Below, piece after piece: positions 11,601-23,000 of a stretch of DNA of 64,000 bases. A program made the position numbers and the translations under genes. Source of the DNA: Caenorhabditis elegans (Eukaryota; Nematoda; Chromadorea; Rhabditida; Rhabditidae). Position 1 is the first letter of the stretch, and each line of letters opens with the position of its first letter. The stretch spans positions 16,926,001 through 16,990,000 of the forward strand of contig NC_003284.9 in assembly GCF_000002985.6 (NCBI RefSeq), in the 5' to 3' direction. The notes beneath the pieces are model-generated. The model did no database searches. It was not told where the DNA came from and worked only from the letters and a program-made list of their open reading frames with translations.

Positions 11601-14337
11601 AAATCGCGTAGGAAACTATCTCATTAATTAAGATCGTGTTAAACTCTCAAATCAATCCAAACTTTAAATTTAAAAATTCTAAGACTGTACCATTCTCTCC
11701 AATCAAAACCTTATGTCAAACTCTCAATCAAAATTCTAAATACCAAAATCCAAATCGCGTAGGAAACTATCTCAATGACTAAGATCGTGTTAAACTCTCA
11801 ATTCGATCCAAACTTAAATTATGAAAATTCTAAGACTGTACCATTTTCTCCAATCAAAACCTTAAGTCAAACTCTCAACCAAAATTTTAAATACCAAAAT
11901 CCAAATCGCGTAGGAAACTATCTCAATGACTAAGATCGTGTTAAACTCTCAAATCAATCCAAACTTAAAATATAAAATTTCTAAGACTGTACCATTCCTT
12001 CCAATCAAAATATCATGTAAAACTCTCTACCAAAATTCCAAATACCAAAATCCAAATCGCGTAGGAAACTATCTCAATGACTAAGATCGTGTTAAACTCT
12101 CGAATCAATTCAAACTTTAAATAAGAAAATTCTAAGACTGTACCATTCTCTCCAATCAAAACCTCATGTCAAACTCTTAATCAAAATTCTAAATACCAAA
12201 ATCCAAATCGCGTAGGAAACTATCTCATTAATTAAGATCGTGTTAAACTCTCAAATCAATCCAAACTTTAAATATAAAAATTCTAAGACTGTACCATTCT
12301 CTCCAATCAAAACCTCATGTCAAACTCTTAATCAAAATTCTAAATACCAAAATCCAAATCGCGTAGGAAACTATCTCATTAATTAAGATCGTGTTAAACT
12401 CTCAAATCAATCCAAACTTTAAATATAAAAATTCTAAGACTGTACCATTCTCTCCAATCAAAACCTCATGTCAAACTCTCAACCAAAGTTCTAAATACCA
12501 AAATCCAAATCGCGTAGGAAACTATCTCATTAATTAAGATCGTGTTAAACTCTCAAATCAATCCAAACTTTAAATTTAAAAATTCTAAGACTGTACCATT
12601 CTCTCCAATCAAAACCTTATGTCAAACTCTCAATCAAAATTCTAAATACCAAAATCCAAATCGCGTAGGAAACTATCTCAATGACTAAGATCGTGTTAAA
12701 CTCTCAATTCGATCCAAACTTAAATTATGAAAATTCTAAGACTGTACCATTCTCTCCAATCAAAACCTCATGTCAAACTCTTAATCAAAATTCTAAATAC
12801 CAAAATCCAAATCGCGTAGGAAACTATCTCATTAATTAAGATCGTGTTAAACTCTCAAATCAATCCAAACTTAAAATATAAAAATTCTAAAACTGTACCA
12901 TTCTCTCCAATTAAAACCTCATGTCAAACTCTCTACCAAAATTCTAAATACCAAAATCCAAATCGCGTAGGAAACTATCTCATTAATTAAGATCGTGTTA
13001 AACTCTCGAATCAATTCAAACTTTAAATAAGAAAATTCTAAGACTGTACCATTCTTTCCAATCAAAACCTCATGTCAAACTCTCAATCAAAATTCTAAAT
13101 ACCAAAATCCAAATCGCGTAGGAAACTATCTCATTAATTAAGATCGTGTTAACCTCTCAAATCAATCCAAACTTTAAAAATAAAAATTCTAGGACTGTAC
13201 CATTCTCTCTAAACAAAACCTTAAGTCAAACTCTCAACCAAAATTTCGAATATCTAAATCCAAATCGCGTAGGAAACTATCTCAATAACTAAGATCGTGT
13301 TAAACTCTCAAATCAATCCAAACTTTAAAAATATAAATTCTAAGACTGTATCATTTTCTCTAAACAAAAGCTCATAAAAAGCTCTCAACCAAAATTCTAA
13401 ATACCAAAATCCAAATCGCGTAGGAAACTATCTCAATGACTAAGATCGTGTTAAACTCTCAATTCGATCCAAACTTAAATTATGAAAATTCTAAGACTGT
13501 ACCATTCTCTCCAATCAAAACCTCATGTCAAACTCTTAATCAAAATTCTAAATACCAAAATCCAAATCGCGTAGGAAACTATCTCATTAATTAAGATCGT
13601 GTTAAACTCTCAAATCAATCCAAACTTAAAATATAAAAATTCTAAAACTGTACCATTCTCTCCAATTAAAACCTCATGTCAAACTCTCTACCAAAATTCT
13701 AAATACCAAAATCCAAAACGCGTAGGAAACTATCTCATTAATTAAGATCGTGTTAAACTCTCGAATCAATTCAAACTTTAAATAAGAAAATTCTAAGACT
13801 GTACCATTCTTTCCAATCAAAACCTCATGTCAAACTCTCAATCAAAATTCTAAATACCAAAATCCAAATCGCGTAGGAAACTATCTCATTAATTAAGATC
13901 GTGTTAACCTCTCAAATCAATCCAAACTTTAAAAATAAAAATTCTAGGACTGTACCATTCTCTCTAAACAAAACCTTAAGTCAAACTCTCAACCAAAATT
14001 TCGAATATCTAAATCCAAATCGCGTAGGAAACTATCTCAATAACTAAGATCGTGTTAAACTCTCAAATCAATCCAAACTTTAAAAATATAAATTCTAAGA
14101 CTGTATCATTTTCTCTAAACAAAAGCTCATAAAAAGCTCTCAACCAAAATTCTAAATACCAAAATCCAAATCGCGTAGAAAAGTTTCTCAGTAACAAAGA
14201 TCGTGTCAAACTCCCAAATCAATCCAAACTTTGAATACAAAAATTCTAAGATTGCACCAATTTCTCCAACGAAAACCTCAACCCAAACTCTCAATCAAAC
14301 TTCCAAATACCAAAATCCAAATGGCGTAAGAAACCTG
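5548..14337 (+). repeat. Satellite array, 151-bp unit, about 58 copies
   Basis: Successive copies of caaatcgcgtaggaaac fall at 6081, 6232, 6383, 6534 and 6685, exactly 151 bp apart, and the pattern continues to the end. Outer copies are the most diverged: the first (5548-5693) is 146 bp, the second (5694-5819) is 126 bp, and the last ends near 14337. Inner copies fall into subtypes by short variants (tctcaatgactaag or tctcattaattaag; aaaccttaagtc or aaacctcatgtc). The unit is very A/C-rich and G-poor on the plus strand. Because 151 is not a multiple of three and every unit has stops, the array is not protein coding. Confidence 0.98.
12660..14170 (+). repeat. Higher-order duplication inside the satellite, 755-bp (5-unit) period
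   Basis: Rare variants occur twice in the same order: gtgttaacctctc at 13146 and 13901, caaaatttcgaatatctaaatc in both blocks, and the tttctctaaacaaaagctcat variant in both. The offset is 755 bp, exactly five 151-bp units. This shows recent block duplication by unequal exchange or replication slippage at the right-hand end. Confidence 0.9.
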
Positions 14338-17300
14338 TTTTTTATCTGAATTTGGCTGACCTAGAATGTTTTCTCTTCGAACCTATTCCCTAGTGCATTA
14401 TATTTTCCTAATTGATATACTTTTCATTTTGTTTCTAACACAACATTCTGGTGTTTCTTTTTAATTAATATGTAATTGTCACATTTAGTTACGTGCATAA
14501 GGTGAATTTGTAACACTCACTCGGGTTTTTTTTCGAAAATTTACTCTGTATTCTCCACGGTTTCGCACTTAGTTTTTTCTCAATTTGTCTGAACTTTTGT
14601 AACATTAAATTAACTCGCAAGTTCTGCCGGTGATGGAAAAATGTCAGTGTTCATGGTAGTTTTTTCAGAGCTAGTTTTCTCTTTACCTCATCTTTGAGCA
14701 TATTCTATCTTTTTTTAATTTTAGAGTTTTTCAGCTACTACTGATTAACGGCCAATTAACTATCTAAACGAGGGCTCAGACTTTAGTGTCATCTCAGTCG
14801 CTTATTTTTTTAAACTCTATTTCAATCGTTGCCGTACTACCTGAAGTTTGAGAATAATCAAATTTATGAGTGTCGCGGTGAAGTTTCGTTTTTTTGTTGC
14901 ATAGCATGATGTTTTCCCAGGGTCTTCGGTCTTCTTATAAAATGGTTCAGTTTTTAACTTCTCCATAATGTCAAGCTGTCGTAACTGACTAGTGAAGTCT
15001 ACTTTACAAATTGTGTGTATTGTTTGAGGCTTACTTTTCAAATTAGAATTTGCACAATTTTTTACGGTGTCAGTTTGTACATTTTTCCTAATTCTTAGCA
15101 CACTTCTTTTCACACAAAATGGTTTAATTCCGCTAATTTTTCAACTTTCGCCTTCTTCTTTCAGGTAAACGTCGTCCAAATGTATTTAAACCCTCACAGA
15201 GAATACCCTGTTAACTCATTGATTCCCACAAGATCTGCTAATACTTTTTCACTGTATCGCCTTACAGTTCGGGTCTCTCGTTTTCACCCAAGTCGTTTAG
15301 TTTTTTTTCTACGTGTGAAATTGTCATAATTTGGCGTTGGCTGCATGATTCTGTCCTTCGATTGGCACTATTTTCGGCGTCAAATTTTTAGTTTTGACAA
15401 ATGTTTAATGTGTCATAACTAAAGTGGCCATAAGCTTGTATAAGCTTGATCACAATCAAGCTCCTCGCACTATCCAGCCTTTCGCTTTGTTCCTCCAATT
15501 TTCAAAAAAGTCATTGATTTTTCCTAAATTTAAATGTAATAAAAAACCAGTGAATGTCGCAATTGTTAAACAAACATTTCTCAACCTCAACATTTTTGAT
15601 TTCATAGCTTCGAAACAGTCTTCGAATTTTCGTCACCTGCATTTCGGCCAGCTTTTTTCTGTCTACCCAAATCCAAAATTTTCCCGGTTATCTAAAATTG
15701 TAACAACACATATCTCCTTTAATTGTCAGTTTTACCAGCATGCGTTTTGCTGATTTTCTCATGTTACTTTCCAGAAATCCTCCTGATGCATTTGTAGTTT
15801 GTGGTTGTTTAATATGGTTATTCTTAAGGTATGAAATGTGATTTCCAATATTCCGTTGTCATCGTCACTTTCCTAAGTTTAGTTAAATAATCATATAATC
15901 TACATCAGATGTTTGACGTTACCACTCTAATGAGTATTTGCTAATAACAAAACTTGGTCACTTTTTAGATCTAACTCCTACCCCATTAAATTATTATGTC
16001 TTTCCGGTCTAATAATTTGTATTAGCATAAAGTTTATCGGGATGTTTCTGGTTATTCTAAAACTTCAGTGTTCATGGTGATTGTCATTATTTTCAGCTTC
16101 ATATTTCGTGTATTCAAAACTTTTCGCCTAACTCGCCATACACAGCTGTTAGCTTTTATATAAATAGGTAATAACATAACATTTTTGTGAGTGTCGAAGT
16201 TAATTGATAAGTTGCTGAGCATGACTTTTGATCAAGAAATTTTTTATGCCTTAGTTTGTTCTTTTTTCCCAGATGAAGAACAATTTATTACCGAAATAAC
16301 GCACTAGCACCAGAGATGCCTGTTAAAGTTTTTATTGAATATCTGCTAACACTTGATATCGAAAATTAAATTCTCCACGTTGTGAGTTTTTTTTTTTACA
16401 TTTCAGCTCTAATTTTCAACACATCTACTATTTTTCTTAATATGCGGTGCCCATTTGGCCAAATCATTATGCTGGTGCTCTTAAACGTTTTATGTCTTGT
16501 GACACAATCTAAGTTCAATCTCACCTGTTTACCCAACTTCTGGCTTCAAATTTTCAGTTTACAATACATTTTTCAAGGATTAGCATGACTTCCATAAATC
16601 GCAGCGCACTAGCACTAGAGGGTGCCAATCCGCCAGTGATACTAATTCTTGATCCCCAGTTTAAAATGTTCTACGTTATATTGAGATCCTTATAATTTTT
16701 GTGAGTGTCGCCGTGATCAATTATTCTTCAGTTGCGTCGCTAAAGATGACTTCTCCCGTGGTTCTTTACGTCTTCCTAGCTTAACTTGATCATGGCTTTC
16801 AAATTTTGGTGTATATAACTAGGTGTTGAGCATGATTCTCAAACGATTCTGAGCACTAGCACTAGAGGTTTTGAGGAAAAACCATATTTGTTTTTTTTTG
16901 ATTGAGAAGAACAATTTGGTTTCTGAAGTTATTTAAAAACTTACTTTCCTTTTGTTATTCCTATTGTTGCCCATTCGGTTTTAACAGGTTGCTTTTTTTA
17001 ACGATTCCGTAATACCCAATAGGTAATTTTTCGCTTGTGTGAGTTTTGAAAAAAAAAATCTGAAATTATTTTACGTCGTATTTCAACAGCAAGAAAGCTT
17101 TTTAAGATTTCGAAATTATAAAGTTACCAAAAATTTCGTCATAGTTGTTAATAAAGTTCGTCGTCATTTCATAGTAGTATTTAGGTGAAAAACTATTATA
17201 GAAAACATTGACAACTATATTTACTCTATGTTAAGTTTCTTTTTCTGAAAACTTGTTCTCTGAAAAAAGTTACCAGTTATTTTCTTTATATCCCCGAAAC

Positions 17301-17377
17301 GTTCTCAAAAATTTCTTCAATCTCTTCCACAAACTGAGAACTTCTAAATTTCACTCCTGAAACCAGTTGTTCAGCTT
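14338..17377. repeat. Non-coding region with an old, blurred dispersed/tandem repeat
   Basis: No convincing gene. Short blocks recur: gcactagcac at 16301, 16606 and 16852; agcatgact/agcatgatt near 16225, 16582 and 16829; tgtgagtgtcg near 16186 and 16698, with a related tatgagtgtcgcgg near 14865; cagtgttcatgg near 14645 and 16066; and gaagaacaattt twice. Spacing of about 250-300 bp around 16.3-16.9 kb suggests an ancient tandem repeat unrelated to the 151-bp satellite. Confidence 0.5.
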
Positions 17378-17515
17378 TGCCGTGAGGCTGTGGTGGGTAA
17401 CTCCGTCATTAGTAGTGGCACTCATTCGCCCGACGCTTCTGACACATGGAGGAATCCTGGTGGTCGGTGAACTGTCGTACTTGCACCGAACTTGCCAGGC
17501 TCGCCTCTCAGTTTG
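17378..17515. other. Less AT-rich island with a strong hairpin, possible structured RNA or its pseudogene
   Basis: About 140 bp stand out from AT-rich flanks. Positions 17457-17500 can fold as CCTGG...TCGGTG...CACCGA...CCAGG. I tried to match the segment to U1, U2, U4, U5, U6, SL, SRP and tRNA signatures from memory and could not. No open frame with splice sites covers it. Strand is unknown. Confidence 0.3.
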
Positions 17516-18165
17516 AAAAAACTCAAAAAGTTTTAGACAATTTTTGTGAAATATTCAAAAAATAAACTTCTTTTAAAATTTTTAAGACATAGTAAAATTT
17601 AGGCATTTTGCTCATTTTAAATCTTAAATTGCAATTTTAATTTTTTAATAAATCATTATGTTACAAAATAATAAAAAAATTCCAAATACTTTTTGCTGAT
17701 CTTTTTTAATCGTATTCAAATAACAAATTTTGTGAAAAAATATTAATTTCATAGAAATTTTGCTAACATTTTTGCAGACAATTTTGGCACCAAATTTGGA
17801 AACGTTATTTCGACATCGTTTTTGGATCTTTTTTTTGTGTTTGTTCGAAAAAAAATTAATAAACATTTTTTTGTATAACAACAGTGTTAATCACATCACA
17901 TAAAATTCAGATAAATTGACTATAAAGAAATTGTCCGAGCCGAACTTCAGCATTGGAACTATCAACATTGGAAGGATATCCAGTATCCAACTTGTGGACA
18001 ATAAACCTGAACAAATATTATTTATCATCAAAAGGTGGCAAGATTGGGACTCCTTCCCGCGTTTGAACAATCCAACAAGAATAAAGTGTAGCACAGATTT
18101 AATTTTTCACAAGTAGTCTATAAAAGTGAAAAAGGAGCCGCGTTACGCAAAAAAGGTACAGGTGA
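17516..18165. other. Intergenic AT-rich DNA
   Basis: Only short, unsupported frames on both strands (about 60-80 codons). No splice pattern, no recognised family. Confidence 0.5.
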
Positions 18166-18857
18166 CCAGGGGCCAAGAGCGTGCAAAAAAACTTGCACAC
18201 TCCAACACGAGGAGGCGCGATCTTGTCATAAGTATTCCTATCCCATTTTTTGATTTAGCACAACAAACGATCTGTTTTTTTTTTTTGAGGGAATAAAACA
18301 TTTTGTATATAACAAATATATTTAAAAATATATTATGGGCAAATTGCTCATTGTTTCTTGAGAAAATCTAGGTAAGAAAATTATTTCTGGAACAAATTTG
18401 AAGAAACTTCGGAAAAAAATTGTAGAGAAATTTCAAAAATAAAATTATTTAAAAAAATTTACAAAAGATTTTGTTGCAAATGTTCTTGGGGAGGTTGACA
18501 TTGGGGAAGAGTTCTGGAGTTTGACGACAGGTTCAGAAGAAGTTCACATGTCGAGGCATTTAGTCTTAAGCGCTTAAACGTAGCTTGGTGTCCTCTTCTG
18601 AAAAAAAATTATTGAAAAATTTCCAAAAATTACAGTCTACTCACGTTTTTGTGCATATTTTTGGAGTACGTTAATCGGATGCTTCTTTCCACAAGCCTAT
18701 AGCCTTCTAGTCGTGGTCATGTGTTGGTCATGTATCTTGAGCACGTCTTCTGATGGAAATGCGTCCAGAAGCTCTCTGTTCTTGTCAAGAATGTTTTTCA
18801 TTCTCTTGAGATGCTCTCGCGCTATTCCGTAGTGGAGTATGATTTTTATACGATGTT

Positions 18858-19022
18858 TTACATATCTGTCTCTTCTTCATCGATGTTCTTTTCGGATCGA
18901 TTGATCTTTTGTTGATCTTTGACTTTTTGCTCTTTTTGTTGAGCGGGATGGGCATCTGTTTGATCTGATGTGTCCATGAGGATGATTTCGTCCATTTTCT
19001 CTTGATCCGCAGTCTGTTCCAT
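18858..19022 (-). CDS. Small acidic ORF, likely terminal exon remnant of the Helitron gene
   Basis: Directly after an acceptor (ttttttcag) lies ATG at 19022 and a 54-codon frame ending in TAA at 18858. The product is hydrophilic and rich in Asp, Glu, Gln and Lys (start MEQTADQEKMDE, end DEEETDM). In the next frame coding-like sequence continues (RRDRYVKHRIK..., ARERMKN-like, LLDAFPSEDVLKIHDQH) to a TAG near 18700, then across a possible intron (donor gtgagt near 18647) to about 18574. This looks like one longer C-terminal region broken by a frameshift. I do not recognise a domain. Confidence 0.35.
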   Translation of the reverse strand: MEQTADQEKMDEIILMDTSDQTDAHPAQQKEQKVKDQQKINRSEKNIDEEETDM

Positions 19023-19221
19023 TTCTGAAAAAAATATTTGTTTATATAATATTTTGACCCTTTTTCTGTGTTTTTTGTAATTTTTTGGGGCCGGTCAACT
19101 GCATTAAAATACATGTTGTTATGTATTTTATTACAGTTGTTCCTTAATTTTTCTACATTTTCCAATTTTCCGACACTACTTGAATAACCCAATTACAGGC
19201 ACAACTTTCGAAATAATATTT

Positions 19222-19974
19222 TTACACGTTGATGCATTTCCAGCTGTTATCAGATTGCTTGATCCATGATACATAGTGTCCATTACCATCCGTTCCTGTG
19301 AATTCAGTGAAAGCTTTCAGATAATATTTGGAAGAAAGAAGTTCGACTGCTTCGTTCGAATTGAAATCTTTGAACTCGGATTTGTTGTCATGGAAAACTG
19401 GAACGAAGAGATAGTGAGCAGATTCCATAGACATCGATTTCACAAGATTTCCTTTTCCGCAAATGGTGTACTTGGTTAGAGTTGTTCCCAATCCATGAGT
19501 GAAATCGACTGTTTCTTGCAGTGTTCCGCTCTGGTGCATCACCAATCCCAGATATTTCTCGAATTTTGGTTGTTCGTCGGTAGACTCATGACACTCTTCG
19601 CATTCGGTTTTCGTGAGCAGGCGCACTTGGAATTCATATTCAAAACTTGCATCTTCGCCAATCAAATCAAAAATATTTAAGTAATTATTTGTTGATTAAG
19701 TGAAATTTACCTCTCTCAAAACATTGAAAGCTTCTGAAACATTTTGTTGACCAGCGTGATATCCCCGATTGGGCAAAAGATGACGAAGTCTTTTGACAGA
19801 TTTGACATTTCCTCGGAAGATTCGTCCAACTTCGGCACTGAGCTTCTCCTTCCGCTGCTGATGGAATTCTACAAACTTCTCGCGAATAGTTGCAGAGACA
19901 AAAAGCATGTTTAAGAGCGCGTTCATAAAGCAGTTTTGCTGGCCAAATGAATTGTCCAGAAACAAGAATGGCAT
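19222..19974 (-). pseudogene. USP-like (peptidase C19) deubiquitinase block within the Helitron
   Basis: Two open blocks, 19974-19696 and 19665-19222, separated by a short AT-rich intron-like gap (start gtaaat). The first has the Cys box NSFGQQNCFMNALLNML, like the GQNxCFxNAxxQ form of C19 enzymes. The second has a CxxC pair (TECEECHES) and the His box GNGHYVSWIK followed by SWKCINV and a stop at 19222. Known C19 proteases cleave ubiquitin from proteins. The catalytic Cys and His are present, but the core (about 240 aa) is shorter than typical USP domains and ends soon after the His box. It lies downstream of the truncated helicase in the same direction. It may be a captured host gene or a fused domain. 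Confidence 0.6.
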
Positions 19975-20046
19975 CAGAGTTTGCTCTTCTATTGGCTCAT
20001 CGAACTCAAATAATGATAATTTTTCTTGGGTGTAATTTGAGTTATC

Positions 20047-23000
20047 TCAAAAATTTGTAACTATAAAAAATGAAAGAAACACATACCTGAATTTCTTCAA
20101 CTGGTTCAGCTGGAACTTGAACTGAAGCTTGAACTGGAACTTGAACTGGAGCTGGTGGAGATCTTGGGCGACTGCACATCCCATCAAATTCATCTTCTTC
20201 TGGCATTGGGATCTGCTGAATATCTTCTGGCTGCGGAGGAGCCATTGAATTGAGAATTGTTTTCGGATCATCATTTCGAATGATTTCTGGGTAGACGACG
20301 TTTCTAACCAGAATTCCTCCTCCATATGGCGAGTCACCGTTGTGAGATCGTCTTGCGTGCCACACACGGAAATCAGCGGCTCTCTGTACTCGAGACATGG
20401 CAACACCAAGTAGGTATCTTTTTTCAGCGTGTAGTTGACGGCACCTTGACTGTGAGCTTCTGGCACGATCGGCAATATTTGTCGCCAGTCACCTCCCATG
20501 ATCATCAAAACTCCTCCAAATGGCAAATCACTCTGGTGCATTTTTTGAAAGAATTGGCTGCAGAATTCGTTTATCAGTCATGCACACCTCATCCCAGATC
20601 ACACACTCCACAGTTGCGAGAAATAGATCTAAAAACGAAAATTATCTTTAAAATAAATTTAAAATGCAAAATTGAATGTTGGAAAACAAACAATAATGGG
20701 TGAAATTTAGAATTCGGAAAAAAAATTTTATAAAAAAAAAAAAATTTTAAATTTAACTTTAAAAAAAAGTTTCTTGTTAATAAAAATAGAATGCCTGTTA
20801 TTTTGGAATAATGTGATGTTTTGAAAGAAATTGCTTCTTGATATCGAAATTTAAAAAAATGAGAAAAGTTGACTTACACTCAGGTGATGGTGCGAAACAC
20901 AAATTGTTACAATAGACTTTGCTTTGAAAGCAAAGTAAATTGTCGTGTAACAGAATGTTTTCCCCGTTCCACCTGGACCGTCCACAAACAATAATCTTGT
21001 CGTATTCCGTCCAATGGGTCCCAATTCGAGTGCTCTGTCGACAAATTTCTTCTGATTTGCGTTCAGCTTCTTGTACTGAGAGTTGGAACGCAATTCGTAA
21101 TCCGTCTTCGTGATGAGATCGATGTTTGGGTTGTCTTCTTCTTCTTCAGCAGTCAAACCGTCTGGCACATTTCCAGAAACATCCAATTCATCCAATTCGA
21201 AGTCTGCCAATGACATGCCTCCGTTGTTCAGAATGAAATTGATGTGGCGCAAAGCATGGGCTCTCTTTTCATCATCAGATCTTTTTGTCGACTTTTGATT
21301 CACAAGTTTTTCGTAACACAAATCGAAAAGCAGCTTTGGTTTTCCTGGACACGTATAGAGAAGAATCTGAGCGAAGGCTCTACGAGAAGCAGTTGGTCCA
21401 TCCAATTCAAAGATTTCATTGATAACGTTCACCCACTCGTCAATTCCATTCATCAAGCCACGAGCTTCAGCTGCTTCCAAACAGGTCTTGTACACTTTTC
21501 CTTTGTAGGTTTTCAGCTCATCAAAACTTGTCGGACCGCACATATTCATTGCGAGCAGACGGGTGGCAATAGCCTGCAGATTTCTCGCTGGTGGAGTGTG
21601 AATACGTGGCAAAATCATATGGGAAAGATCTTGCTGGCGGAAAATGAAGCTTTTGCTCGCCGTATCAAAACGGTAGTACTTTGGAACTTCGAGGAAGGTG
21701 AGATCGGTAGTTCTTCTTCCATCTCCAAGGTCTATCGGCTTTTTATTGATTCGGAACCATGCAATCACCTGAGAATCCTCCTCTTCACTCAAAATATGCT
21801 CCGCTTTTTCGGCATCAATTCCGTCCTCATCGAGGAATACAGTCGACTTGTTCTCCGCGTCCACGTAGAGCACTTGTCCAATATGTGAACTTCCGTGCAT
21901 CAAAAATCTAGACATGTTCCAGCAAGCTTCAAACGGTCCCATCACTTGGAAATCAAGATGGTAGTGAGCCTCGTTCAGCATGACACGCCGCTTTCCCTGT
22001 TCTACTGGACCTCCAGCCTTATCCATCATTCATTCTATCAGCTTCTTTGATTCGTTCCGCGACAACTTCTTTGTCCAAGTTGCGAGGAACGAATACACTT
22101 CCGCTCATAGTCAGGCTGTCCGCCGCCAGCATTCCTATTGGAACTGTTTCGCATGCTTCATGGATGGCACGGTCGGGCCCTTTGAAAATATATTTAAAAA
22201 TATATTTCAAGGAGCTGATGGAATTGACCACCTCCACATTACAGTGACAGTCATACTTCAAAAGAATGTACGGGTTATAAGCCACTACCCACTCACTGCC
22301 AGCAGTCACATACTTGGATCCTCTTTTCAGCTCAACCGTATTTGCTCTCGTTCTTCATAACTTTGCATATGGGCCGTCGTCGAGCATCGTCTCATCCAGG
22401 AATGGCTTTGGGAAGTCCTTTCCACATCTTGTCCAATGTCCCTTTTTCCCTTCGTTACAATATGAGTCAGGAGCATCTTTGCATGGGAAGTGAACATGCT
22501 TCTTCTCAACAGCTTTTCGTAGACGCATTTTCTGTAAGAAAATTTGTTCAAATGTGTTCGCAATTGCATTAAATTTATGAGCACTTGTCCAAATTTATTT
22601 AAAAACATTTGTTTTCTATTGTTTTCTATTCAATAATTTGAATGATAAGAAAAGTTGTATGAGAAGCATAAAAGTTAAATTGAATTTTTAGGAGGATTGT
22701 AAATTAAACTTGTTTTTTTTTTCAGAATTACTCATATCAAATTTTAATTATAAAAGGGAAAATTTTAAGTTAAAAGTTTTGAAAAAAAAATTAACGTACC
22801 GAGTGGAAGTCAGGATCGGATGGATCTGGAATCGGAGGCATTTCAGCAGTGGTGATGAGATCGACTTGATGTGCATTCGTGATCGGTTCCTCCAAGCAAA
22901 CCAACATATGCACATGAGGCATTCCTCTTTGCTGGAACTCAACTGAATAAGTGTACCACTTCACTTTCCCAAAGATTCCAGACTTCCTGTACACTCTTCC

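Noticed and set aside
5548..14337. CRISPR-like array
   Set aside because: Eukaryotic context, 151-bp contiguous units without unique spacers; a tandem satellite, not a CRISPR.
14817..15113. 98-codon minus-strand frame
   Set aside because: No splice support, no recognised domain, and it lies in a repeat-derived, T-rich region; fits a chance frame.
21244..21888. 214-codon plus-strand frame over the Helitron helicase
   Set aside because: The minus strand encodes the recognisable helicase; the plus frame is its shadow.
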